Shown piece by piece: positions 6,874 through 13,985 of a DNA stretch of 16,090 nt (position 1 is the stretch's first letter; every line of letters begins with the position of its first letter). Source of the stretch: CAYXDO01 sp964463485 (lineage in GTDB: Bacteria; Myxococcota; Kuafuiibacteriia; Kuafuiibacteriales; Kuafuiibacteriaceae); contig CAYXDO010000217.1 in the NCBI GenBank assembly GCA_964463485.1, forward strand, positions 1 through 16,090, in the 5' to 3' direction. The position numbers and the translations under genes are program-made. Below the pieces are notes generated by a model. The model did no database searches. It was not told the origin of the DNA and was given only the letters and a program-made list of their open reading frames with translations.

Positions 6874-7222
6874 GTTCTTCACGACGTTCCTCCCCAAGGT
6901 GATCGCGTCGAGCGCAGACCAGTTCCTGTCGCAACACGGCAACCTCTCCATCGCCGTGCTCGGCAAAGGCTCGTGGACGATCCGCTTCGGCAACCCCGAC
7001 GAGCCCATCGCCAACGGCTTCTTGGAGGACGCGGAGCTTCGGGTTCGGTTCGTGCCCAGCGCCTTCCGCGACTTCATCGACGGCAAGCTCGACGTCGACG
7101 CAGCGATCGAGAAGCGTCGGCTCGTCGTGGCCGGCGATCCGCGCCTCTTCGAAAAGCTCGGTCTCCTCGTGTCGCGCGGAGGCTCTCCCCTCGCCGCACG
7201 CACCGCCTTCAAGCGTAAGTAA
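6860..7222 (+). CDS. SCP2-domain (sterol-carrier-type lipid-binding) protein
   Basis: A 120-residue single-domain protein with the SCP2 pattern: a central SWTIRFGNPDEPIANGF strand-turn, then AELRVRFVPSAFRDFIDGKLD, and a closing RLVVAGDPRLFEKLGLLV. SCP2 domains form a hydrophobic tunnel for lipids or other apolar molecules and occur alone or fused to enzymes. The ATG at 6860 has GAGGA at 6850-6854 and overlaps the radical SAM gene by 14 bp, so expression is coupled to it. An in-frame start at 6800 would lie deep in the upstream gene and is not preferred. The protein has no signal peptide. Its coupling to two radical SAM enzymes suggests it carries or presents a lipophilic substrate or product; this is inference. 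Confidence 0.85.
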   Translation: MEPAEFFTTFLPKVIASSADQFLSQHGNLSIAVLGKGSWTIRFGNPDEPIANGFLEDAELRVRFVPSAFRDFIDGKLDVDAAIEKRRLVVAGDPRLFEKLGLLVSRGGSPLAARTAFKRK

Positions 7223-7318
7223 GCCATTTTTCAGGCCGGCGCGCCCCCGCCAAAGTCCGTTCGCCCGCTTGAGTTTGGGCCGCCAATGTGACAGGCATGG
7301 CTCGCCCAGGAGGTAGGT

Positions 7319-8644
7319 ATGCCCAGTCGAGTCTCAGATCCCGGTGTCAGCCTGAATCAAATCAACAAGGTCCTCGAGAAAGCCGCCGAACGAGTCATCG
7401 ACGCTCGAGGCTCCGACCCGAACGTCAGTCGCAAAGACATCCAACAGAAGCTCAAGACCCTAGACGGCGAAGAGAAAGCGCTCGTCGACCTCTTCTATCG
7501 ATTCACCGACCACCGCGACCCGCGACCCGGAGCAAGAGTCACCGAGACCGACGTCAAGTCGACCCTCGAATACGCCAAAGAGAAACTGATCAAGCGGCTC
7601 GACGCCAACGGCGATGAGAAGCTCAACAACGACGAGATCGGCCGCATGTCGCGCATCGGCAAGCTCGCCGCCTCGATCGCGCGCAAAGCCGAGGGAACGA
7701 CCGCACCCACCCCGCCCCCTGCTCCGGCGGCTCAGTATGGCGCCGAGCTCGACGCCGCGATCGCGAAGGGCTTCGTCTCGATCGACACCAAGGCCGGCAA
7801 GATCAGCGCTTTCCGGGTGACCTCCGACTTCGAGTCCCCGGCGCCCACGACGCTCGTCAAAGCGATCCTCGACCTCCCCAACCCGCGCCAGCTCGAGTCC
7901 GTGAAGCTCGGCCTCATCAACGAGTGGGACTCGCATGATTCCTATCCCAAGGCGCTCGACGAGCTCGTCAAGAAGGGTCCGCACGACAAGCTCAAGAGCG
8001 TCGTCATCGGCGACTTCGAGTACCCCGACGAGAGCGAGATCTCCTGGGTCAACATCGGGAACGTGAGCTCGATCTTCACCACGGCTCCGAATCTCAAGGA
8101 GCTCCGCGTGCAAGGCGGCGGAATCGAGCTCGGCAAGCTGGAGAGCGCCAAGCTCGAGAAGCTGACCCTCCACACCGGCGGCCTGCCGGCCGGCGCCGTC
8201 CAATCGCTCGCCGACGCTAACCTCCCAAAGCTCGCGCGCCTCGAGGTCTGGCTGGGTGCGGAGGAGTACGGCGCGGGCGGCAGCGCCGCAATGCTCGCGA
8301 AGCTCTTCGAAGGCACCGGCTACCCCAAGCTCAAACAACTCGGCCTGATGAACTCCGAGTTCTCCGACGACCTCGCCAAGGCCCTCCCAAGCTCGAAAAT
8401 TCTCAAGCAGCTCGAGACCCTCGACCTATCGATGGGTACCCTCACGAAGGCTGGCGCTTTGGCCATCATCGAGAACAAAGCCAAGTTCGAGCACCTGAAG
8501 AAACTCGACCTGAGCGACAACTTCCTCGACGCCGAAACTCAGGCCGCGCTCAAAGCCGCGCTCCCAGGCGTCGTCACGATCGGCGTTCAAGACAAGCTCG
8601 ACCCGAGCGACCCCGACTACCGCTACGTCTCCGTCGGAGAGTGA
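7319..8644 (+). CDS. STM4015-family leucine-rich-repeat protein with an EF-hand-like N-terminal extension
   Basis: A 441-residue protein with three parts. Residues 1-126 are helical and contain RLDANGDEKLNNDEIG, an EF-hand-like calcium loop (D95, N97, D99, E106; the usual glycine at loop position 6 is Glu). A proline-rich linker PTPPPAPA (130-137) follows. Residues 140-441 match the STM4015 family: SVKLGLINEWD, SVVIGDFEYPDESEISWVN, LKELRVQGG, KLTLHTGGLP, LARLEVWLGAEEYG, LGLMNSEFSDD, LETLDLSMGTLTKAG, LKKLDLSDN. These are LRR turns suited to protein binding. AGGAGG at 7308-7313 gives a firm start. It lies 96 bp after the SCP2-fold gene, enough for its own promoter, though none is obvious. The extension is unusual compared with the actinobacterial relatives I remember. 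Confidence 0.88.
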   Translation: MPSRVSDPGVSLNQINKVLEKAAERVIDARGSDPNVSRKDIQQKLKTLDGEEKALVDLFYRFTDHRDPRPGARVTETDVKSTLEYAKEKLIKRLDANGDEKLNNDEIGRMSRIGKLAASIARKAEGTTAPTPPPAPAAQYGAELDAAIAKGFVSIDTKAGKISAFRVTSDFESPAPTTLVKAILDLPNPRQLESVKLGLINEWDSHDSYPKALDELVKKGPHDKLKSVVIGDFEYPDESEISWVNIGNVSSIFTTAPNLKELRVQGGGIELGKLESAKLEKLTLHTGGLPAGAVQSLADANLPKLARLEVWLGAEEYGAGGSAAMLAKLFEGTGYPKLKQLGLMNSEFSDDLAKALPSSKILKQLETLDLSMGTLTKAGALAIIENKAKFEHLKKLDLSDNFLDAETQAALKAALPGVVTIGVQDKLDPSDPDYRYVSVGE

Positions 8645-8715
8645 GCCCCTGGAGCGCAAGCCCCTGGGAGCGTGGGCATCTTGCCTGCGCGTAAGCTTCG
8701 CAGACTCACGATCGC

Positions 8716-9855
8716 TCAGCCCGAAAGTCGCACCCACTCCTCGATCTCCCACTCGTAGACCGTCCGCCCGTCCCGCCTCGAATTCGGTATCAAGTCCCCG
8801 AACGCGTTCGACTCGATGATCCGATGCCGCGAAAAATCCGTCTCGAACATGACGTCGAGGCCTAGATGAAACGCCGCGTGATACTCCATCACCCGCAGGC
8901 AACTCTCCATCGCCCTGTCCCAAGCACCCGGCCCGAGTCGCTCCCGCAACAGCTCCACATCTCCCCGCCAGCCGCCGAGGTGCAGGTTCGTGATCGGATG
9001 ACGACTCTGGCGCACCACGGTGAATGCCGGCTCGTTGGCGATCATCAAGACTCGACAGTCGAAGTAGGCTCCCGCGAGCCTGGCCTTGCGCTCCGCCCGC
9101 TCGACGTGAGCTCCTTCCCCCACGAGAAACGCCAACACGGCCTCGAGCTTCTCGCCCTCTACCCTCCGGACTCGAAGTGAGTTGTACCAGCGCTCGCCCG
9201 AGCGCTCGAGCGTAGTCATGCCGTACCCGCGAGCGCTCAACGCGCAAAGACACGACGCAGAAGACCCCGACCGAAGCTTCACGAAGACTTGCTCCACCTC
9301 CCGCCCCCGCATCAGCTCGATCAGCCCGTCCCGGGTCGACCTAGATCTGAGAACTGACTCAGTCGGGACCTCGAAGGCCTCGGGAACCGGCACGCCAAGC
9401 GCCCGGTAAGCCGCGCATGCGCGGGACTTGTCGAAAGAGAGTGCGATGCTGGCCGGCGACACCATGAGTCGCCAACTCGGGCGAGCCCGAAACACCAACG
9501 AAAGCGCTCCGAGGTACCGCAAGAAACCAAGGTGCTGCTGCCGCGGAGCCAGCACCTCCCCATGCTCGACGAGTCGCGGGCGCGTGGGTTCCACACCCTC
9601 GGCAGCTCGGGCCTCATAGCCCCACTCGAGCAAAGCCTGTTCGACTTGGGTGCTCTCTCCGACCGAGTCGATCCGCACGGTGGCAGGTTCGTCCGGCAAC
9701 GCCAAGAGCGCAGAAGGATCCGAGAGCAACTGCTCGTGGGAAAGAACCGCCAGCTCCGGTTGACCCCTCGTGGCCAGCGCTTCTCGAAAGCCAACGATTC
9801 GACGGTTGTCTGGGTTCCCGACGAGAATCCATGCAAGCTCAGTCCTGGCACCCAT
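8716..9855 (-). CDS. STM4014-family ATP-grasp-like protein
   Basis: A 379-residue protein. The start LAWILVGNPDNRRIVGFREA is the N-terminal Rossmann-like strand typical of the STM4014 family. The C-terminal two thirds have ATP-grasp features: FVKLRSG (K193), DCRVLMI (R268), ITNLHLGG (289-294), and DVMFETD...IIESNAFGD with E349 and N350 as likely Mg-ATP ligands. ATP-grasp enzymes form amide or similar bonds through an acyl-phosphate. The gene is on the minus strand, convergent with STM4015 and separated from it by 71 bp, so it must have its own promoter, presumably in 9856-10000. The start at ATG 9855 has a weak ribosome binding site (AGAGATCG). Its substrate is unknown, but it belongs with the STM4011-4013 and 4015 genes. 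Confidence 0.85.
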   Translation of the reverse strand: MGARTELAWILVGNPDNRRIVGFREALATRGQPELAVLSHEQLLSDPSALLALPDEPATVRIDSVGESTQVEQALLEWGYEARAAEGVEPTRPRLVEHGEVLAPRQQHLGFLRYLGALSLVFRARPSWRLMVSPASIALSFDKSRACAAYRALGVPVPEAFEVPTESVLRSRSTRDGLIELMRGREVEQVFVKLRSGSSASCLCALSARGYGMTTLERSGERWYNSLRVRRVEGEKLEAVLAFLVGEGAHVERAERKARLAGAYFDCRVLMIANEPAFTVVRQSRHPITNLHLGGWRGDVELLRERLGPGAWDRAMESCLRVMEYHAAFHLGLDVMFETDFSRHRIIESNAFGDLIPNSRRDGRTVYEWEIEEWVRLSG

Positions 9856-9971
9856 CGATCTCTGTCGAGAACCTTCTCCGGCGAGAACCTAGCAGCGCGC
9901 GCGTCGCAGCGAAATCGGGCTTTCGATCAACCCGGTTTTGCTGACCCGTCTTTGCTGACAGTTTCAGGCTT

Positions 9972-10006
9972 GCGCGGATCCGCGCGGCGCGCGCGCGGAT
10001 CCGCGC
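9972..10006. promoter_or_regulatory. Twin 14-bp palindromes, candidate sigma-54 enhancer sites
   Basis: GCGCGGATCCGCGC, a perfect palindrome, occurs at 9972-9985 and again at 9993-10006, centre to centre 21 bp, which is two helical turns. The centres lie about 94 and 73 bp upstream of the predicted sigma-54 transcript start. Position, symmetry and phasing fit binding sites for two dimers of an NtrC-type activator, most plausibly the response regulator encoded downstream. A structural GC-rich hairpin or a site for another regulator is also possible. Confidence 0.55.
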
Positions 10007-10046
10007 GGCCGCTCGTCTCGCCTTCGCGCGCGTCAAGGACCGAGGG

Positions 10047-10062
10047 TGGTACGCCGCCTGCA
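10047..10062 (+). promoter_or_regulatory. Sigma-54 (-24/-12) promoter of the cytochrome operon
   Basis: TGGTACGCCGCCTGCA matches TGGCACGN4TTGCW at all but two fixed positions, with GG at 10048-10049 and GC at 10060-10061 correctly spaced. The transcript would start near 10073, leaving a leader of about 48 nt before ATG 10121. An NtrC-type regulator in the same cluster supports the assignment. Confidence 0.75.
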
Positions 10063-10120
10063 CACTGCCCGACCGTGTCGCAGCGCGGCACGAGATCGAG
10101 CACCGAAAATGGAGGACCTC

Positions 10121-12385
10121 ATGAAACGATGGAGTGCACGCGTCGGACTCGCGACAGCCCTCGCGCTCGCGAGCTGCACGGGTGAAGACGGCGCCCAAGG
10201 ACCGGCCGGACCCGCTGGGTCACAAGGATCGGCAGGAGCCGCCGGAACACAAGGACCGAAGGGAGACAGAGGCAACGACGGCCTGGCCGGCGAAGCCGGC
10301 GATGACGGCCAAGATGGCGCGGCCGGAGCCCAAGGGGCACAAGGCGCCCAAGGAGCTCAAGGTCTCCCGGGCACGGCAGGCACGAACGGGACCAACGGCG
10401 CAAGCGGCGCTGATGGTCAGGACTGCTGGGACCTCGATGGCAACGGCGTCGGCGACCTAGCCACCGAAGACTTCAACGCAGACGGCGTCGTCAACGGCTG
10501 GGACTGCCGCGGCTTCGACGCGGACTACGTCCCGCTCGCGCCCCAGGGCGTCGTGGGCTTCGTGAAAGACACCGCGGACGATCCGGTGGTGGGTGCGACA
10601 ATCTATCTCGTCCCGGCCGGAGACATCCCGACCGCCACGATCGCGCTGACCGATATCGTCGTCGAGCGCGCCAGCACGGTCGATGAGCCCCTCGAAGACA
10701 CCATCGCTCAAAACGGCGCGGGCTACCTGCAGGATGTTACGGACGCGAATGGGTTCTACCGAATCACGCCCATCCCCGCCGGCCGCTACTTCTTGGTCGC
10801 CGTCCCCGGAGATTCGACTCACCTTCCAGGTGGGTCCGTCTGTCGGACGTCCATGGCACAAAGTGAGTTGGTCGGGCAACAGATCAACGTCGAAGTCTCC
10901 ACGACCCCGAGCGCGGCCGCCGAGTACGTCGGGCCGACCGTCTGTCTCAACTGCCACGGGTTCATTCACGAGACCAAAACCGCTCACAACCTGGGCATTC
11001 GCTCCATCGGAGCCACCGGACCCCTCCAGGACTCGCGCAGATTCCCAGATTGGCAGAATCCGCTCGCCAAGTTCACCGCTGCCGGAACCCGACTCTACTA
11101 CTACGCCTATAATGGCAACGCGAGCTCGCCCGACTGGAAGGTGTCCGAAACCGATCCAGGCGCGAACGTCTCGTTCACGGCTCTGTTGTACTCGATCGGA
11201 AATCAATACTTCGTGGAGCTCACCGACGTCAAAGGAACTACACCCCAGGCCACTCACGAGGTCGACCTCAGCTACGGAGGCGGCGTCTTCAAACAACGCT
11301 TCGTCACGAAGATCGCCGGAAGTCGCTACACCCTCCCCATTCAATTCAACTTCGAGGGACAAACCGACGAAACTCAGCCTTCCTCGCGCTGGGTCTGGCA
11401 GCAGTACAATGCGCACTACTGGTATGACGAGGCCCTCCCCGGCCTGCGTTTGCCTTCCAAGACCAAAGCCTTCGACAACAACTGCGCGGGCTGCCACTTC
11501 ACCGGCTTCTCACTCACCGGAGACTCGACCGCGGGCTACAAGGCCCACGCCGTACCGGATGCGAACGGAGAGATGGACTACGACGGAGACGGCCTCGCCG
11601 AGATGATGAACATCAGCTGCGAGAGCTGCCACGGGCCAGGGTCCGAGCACTGGGAAAAAGCCGGCCGCGGACACGCCATCGTCACTCCGGGCCTCCTCAC
11701 CCCCGAACGCGAAGTCGCCATCTGCACGCAATGCCACTCCCGAGCGCTCGGGATCGGCGGCGGCGCAACCGAGGCCTACCTCGACGCCAACGGTAAGACC
11801 TTCCGCGCTGGCCTGAGCCGCAAGGACCTCCTCACGAATTACATCTCTCGACTCGACGACGGCATGTGGGACGCCAACAAAGGCGACGGAAAGCACTCGA
11901 AAAAGCACCACCAGCAGGCCTCCGACTTCATCAAGACCTCCATGTATCGAAACTCGACCCAACTCATGACCTGCGCCGATTGCCACGATCCACACGGCAA
12001 CACCGGCCTGAGACATCAGATCCGAGAACGGCTCGACAATTCGAACGCCGCCGTCGGCGAAGGGTTGTGCATGAGTTGCCACGAAGACACCTTGCCCGCC
12101 GCCGCGACCCTCGCCGATCGCCAGCAGGCCCACTGGGCCCAAAAAGGAATCGTCAACGTCGGCATGCTCGACATCGGCTGCGTGGACTGCCACATGTCCA
12201 AGACCGCCAAGTCAGGATCGGGCCGCCGACAACTGACGATCGCGGGCACGGCGTACTATTCGGGCGACGTCTCCTCCCACCTCTTCGACGTCCCCCGCCG
12301 CACCTCCATCGCGACCAAAGCAGGCGACATGATGGCCATCCCGTACACGAACGCGTGCGGCCTGTGCCACGTGAACGCCCCTTGA
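10121..12385 (+). CDS. Octahaem c-type cytochrome lipoprotein with a collagen-like stalk
   Basis: A 754-residue exported protein. A lipoprotein signal ends at LASC (C19), and the +2 residue is Thr, which fits the outer membrane. Residues 21-101 are 27 unbroken Gly-X-Y triplets. A calcium-loop-like segment (DLDGNGVGD, FNADGVVNG) between C102 and C129 follows, then a carboxypeptidase-regulatory-like beta domain (about 142-230: VVGATIYLVPAG...GFYRITPIPAGRYFLVAVP). The rest holds eight CxxCH haem sites at C275, C455, C500, C535, C618, C650, C687 and C746. ATG 10121 has GGAGG 5 nt upstream; in-frame starts before it would spoil the signal peptide and lie at or before the promoter. It probably moves electrons at or beyond the outer membrane; the partner is unknown. 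The kinase gene follows, 69 bp after the stop. Confidence 0.93.
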   Translation: MKRWSARVGLATALALASCTGEDGAQGPAGPAGSQGSAGAAGTQGPKGDRGNDGLAGEAGDDGQDGAAGAQGAQGAQGAQGLPGTAGTNGTNGASGADGQDCWDLDGNGVGDLATEDFNADGVVNGWDCRGFDADYVPLAPQGVVGFVKDTADDPVVGATIYLVPAGDIPTATIALTDIVVERASTVDEPLEDTIAQNGAGYLQDVTDANGFYRITPIPAGRYFLVAVPGDSTHLPGGSVCRTSMAQSELVGQQINVEVSTTPSAAAEYVGPTVCLNCHGFIHETKTAHNLGIRSIGATGPLQDSRRFPDWQNPLAKFTAAGTRLYYYAYNGNASSPDWKVSETDPGANVSFTALLYSIGNQYFVELTDVKGTTPQATHEVDLSYGGGVFKQRFVTKIAGSRYTLPIQFNFEGQTDETQPSSRWVWQQYNAHYWYDEALPGLRLPSKTKAFDNNCAGCHFTGFSLTGDSTAGYKAHAVPDANGEMDYDGDGLAEMMNISCESCHGPGSEHWEKAGRGHAIVTPGLLTPEREVAICTQCHSRALGIGGGATEAYLDANGKTFRAGLSRKDLLTNYISRLDDGMWDANKGDGKHSKKHHQQASDFIKTSMYRNSTQLMTCADCHDPHGNTGLRHQIRERLDNSNAAVGEGLCMSCHEDTLPAAATLADRQQAHWAQKGIVNVGMLDIGCVDCHMSKTAKSGSGRRQLTIAGTAYYSGDVSSHLFDVPRRTSIATKAGDMMAIPYTNACGLCHVNAP
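10181..10423 (+). repeat. Collagen-like Gly-X-Y repeat region
   Basis: Twenty-seven consecutive Gly-X-Y triplets are encoded here. They include four successive GAQ units at 10325-10360 that are near-identical 9-bp repeats, so the number may vary between strains. Bacterial collagen-like segments form trimeric rods, here probably lifting the haem domain away from the membrane. Confidence 0.85.
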
Positions 12386-12392
12386 CTCGCGC

Positions 12393-12423
12393 GCGTTCGC
12401 GAGCTTGGGATCCTCGCGAACGC
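12393..12423. repeat. Perfect 11-bp inverted repeat between cytochrome and kinase genes
   Basis: GCGTTCGCGAG (12393-12403) pairs perfectly with CTCGCGAACGC (12413-12423) around a 9-nt loop. It begins 8 bp after the cytochrome stop. No T-run follows, so it is not a standard intrinsic terminator. It could lower read-through into the kinase gene or protect the cytochrome mRNA 3' end, giving unequal expression within one operon. Confidence 0.55.
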
Positions 12424-12454
12424 CCATAGACGGCCCGCGCCCCGGAGGATTAGC

Positions 12455-13984
12455 GTGTTCTCGGAATTGCGCGGACGCAGCCTGATCCTCGAAACCGCGG
12501 TCCCAACCGTCGTGATCGTCGCAGCCGGGAGCCTGCTCTCCGCGACCATGCTCGGAGAGATCTTCGAGCAGACGCACGAAGAGCTCTCCGGGCAACGCGT
12601 GGACCGGCTCCACGCCGAGCTTCGCGACATCTTGGTCGCCGGAGGGCCGGACGCTCACCGCGGCATCGACGACGTCCTGCGCGCGGCGTCCGCAGCGTCC
12701 GGCAAAGGCATCTTCATCGCCACCCACGAGGGCTCGGTCATCTACTCATCCTGGCCGGAGCAAGAAGGGACGTCGCTCCAAGACTTGGGAGCGAAAGGTG
12801 CCACCGTCACCGTCCGAGGGGAACGATTCAGACGCCACGTCTTCGAGCTCTCCGACGATCCAACCTGCGTCGACTGCCACCCGAATCGGTCGATGGGTCG
12901 CCTCTTCATCGACTCCCCCCTCGACCCCGCGGAAGAGGAGGTCGAGGAGCAGAAGAAGACGAACCTCGTGGCCGGCGCTGTGCTCGCGCTGGTCCTCTCT
13001 TTAGGCCTTGCGCTGGTTCAAATCGTCCTCCTTTACATTCCCATGAAAGGACTGAAGCGAACCATCCAGAGAGTTCGCGGGGGTGACTTCGATGCCCGCG
13101 CTGAGGTCGTGCGACAAGACGAGCTCGGCGACCTCGCCCAAGCCGTCAACGAGATGGCCGAGACCCTCGCCAAAGCCAAGTCGGAGCTCGATCGAACGCA
13201 CCGGGCCGAGCTCGCCCATTCCGCCAAGTTGGCCTCGCTGGGACAACTCACTTCCACGATCGCCCACGAAATCAAGAACCCCCTCGCGGGAATCATCGGC
13301 GCCCTCCGCGTCATAGAGTCCGAGGCCTCGCCCAGCGATCCCAACAAGCCCATCATCGGCAAGGTGCTCGCCCAGGCCGAACGACTCTCCACGACCGCAG
13401 TCGAGCTCCTCGACTTCGCCCGACCACTCACGCCGACGATTCAGGAGGTCGACGTGCGCGAGTTGCTGGATCGCACACTCTTCTTCGCCGAACGCCAGGC
13501 CAGCGACCAACACGTCGAGATACGGAAGCACTACTCACCCGAGGTCCCGCTGGCCTTGGTCGACCCCGACCTCGTTCGCCAAGTGCTCCTGAACCTCATC
13601 ATCAATGGGTTGCAGGCGATGCCGAACGGCGGCGTCCTCGAGCTTCGCGTAGCCGAAGGGCGCCAAGACGCTGTCATGGTCCCTTCGACGTCGAGGCAAC
13701 CCGCCGACGGAGGCGAGCACGGCGAAGACAATCGGCTCGTTCGACCGACACCGATCGGTCACTTCGTCGAAGTCACCGTCTCGGATCAGGGATCCGGAAT
13801 ACCACCCGAAAACCTCGCGCGCATTTTTTCCCCCTTCTTCTCGACCAAGACGCGCGGCACTGGCCTCGGGCTCTACGTTGCCAAACAACTGATCGATACT
13901 CAGCGCGGCGAAATCCTCGTCGAGAGCGAGGTCGGACGCGGGAGCGCGTTCTCCGTTCGACTCCCCGCGAAAAGAGGAGCATGA
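12455..13984 (+). CDS. Membrane sensor histidine kinase with a periplasmic c-type haem motif
   Basis: A 509-residue kinase with a GTG start preceded by GGAGG at a 6-nt spacing. Transmembrane helix 1 is about 11-33 (ILETAVPTVVIVAAGSLLSA), and the periplasmic sensor 34-170. That sensor contains a single haem-attachment motif, CVDCH (138-142), within ELSDDPTCVDCHPNRSMGRLFID. Transmembrane helix 2 is about 171-193, followed by HAMP (about 195-245). The kinase core has AHEIKNPL with H271, the N-box NLIING (380-385), DQGSGIPP (444-451), FSPFFSTK and GTGLGLYVAK (468-477). It resembles NtrB/ZraS-type kinases that phosphorylate sigma-54 activators. Its stop is 1 bp before the response regulator start, its evident partner. 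The haem suggests sensing of redox state, a gas or the neighbouring cytochrome. Confidence 0.94.
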   Translation: MFSELRGRSLILETAVPTVVIVAAGSLLSATMLGEIFEQTHEELSGQRVDRLHAELRDILVAGGPDAHRGIDDVLRAASAASGKGIFIATHEGSVIYSSWPEQEGTSLQDLGAKGATVTVRGERFRRHVFELSDDPTCVDCHPNRSMGRLFIDSPLDPAEEEVEEQKKTNLVAGAVLALVLSLGLALVQIVLLYIPMKGLKRTIQRVRGGDFDARAEVVRQDELGDLAQAVNEMAETLAKAKSELDRTHRAELAHSAKLASLGQLTSTIAHEIKNPLAGIIGALRVIESEASPSDPNKPIIGKVLAQAERLSTTAVELLDFARPLTPTIQEVDVRELLDRTLFFAERQASDQHVEIRKHYSPEVPLALVDPDLVRQVLLNLIINGLQAMPNGGVLELRVAEGRQDAVMVPSTSRQPADGGEHGEDNRLVRPTPIGHFVEVTVSDQGSGIPPENLARIFSPFFSTKTRGTGLGLYVAKQLIDTQRGEILVESEVGRGSAFSVRLPAKRGA

Positions 13985-13985
13985 G

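Noticed and set aside
3783..8644. Search for a RiPP precursor peptide near the two radical SAM enzymes
   Set aside because: No short gene with leader-like and core-like parts was found between the genes; 7223-7318 holds no convincing coding frame.
8645..8715. Terminator between the convergent STM4015 and STM4014 genes
   Set aside because: Only a short imperfect stem and a partial direct repeat of AGCCCCTGG were seen; no stem plus T-run on either strand.
10086..10102. Second GGCAC...GC sigma-54-like site before the cytochrome
   Set aside because: GG and GC are 13 rather than 12 bases apart, and there is no TTGC block; the site at 10047-10062 fits far better.
12393..12423. Intrinsic terminator after the cytochrome gene
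   Set aside because: The stem is perfect but no T-run follows, so it is recorded only as an inverted repeat.
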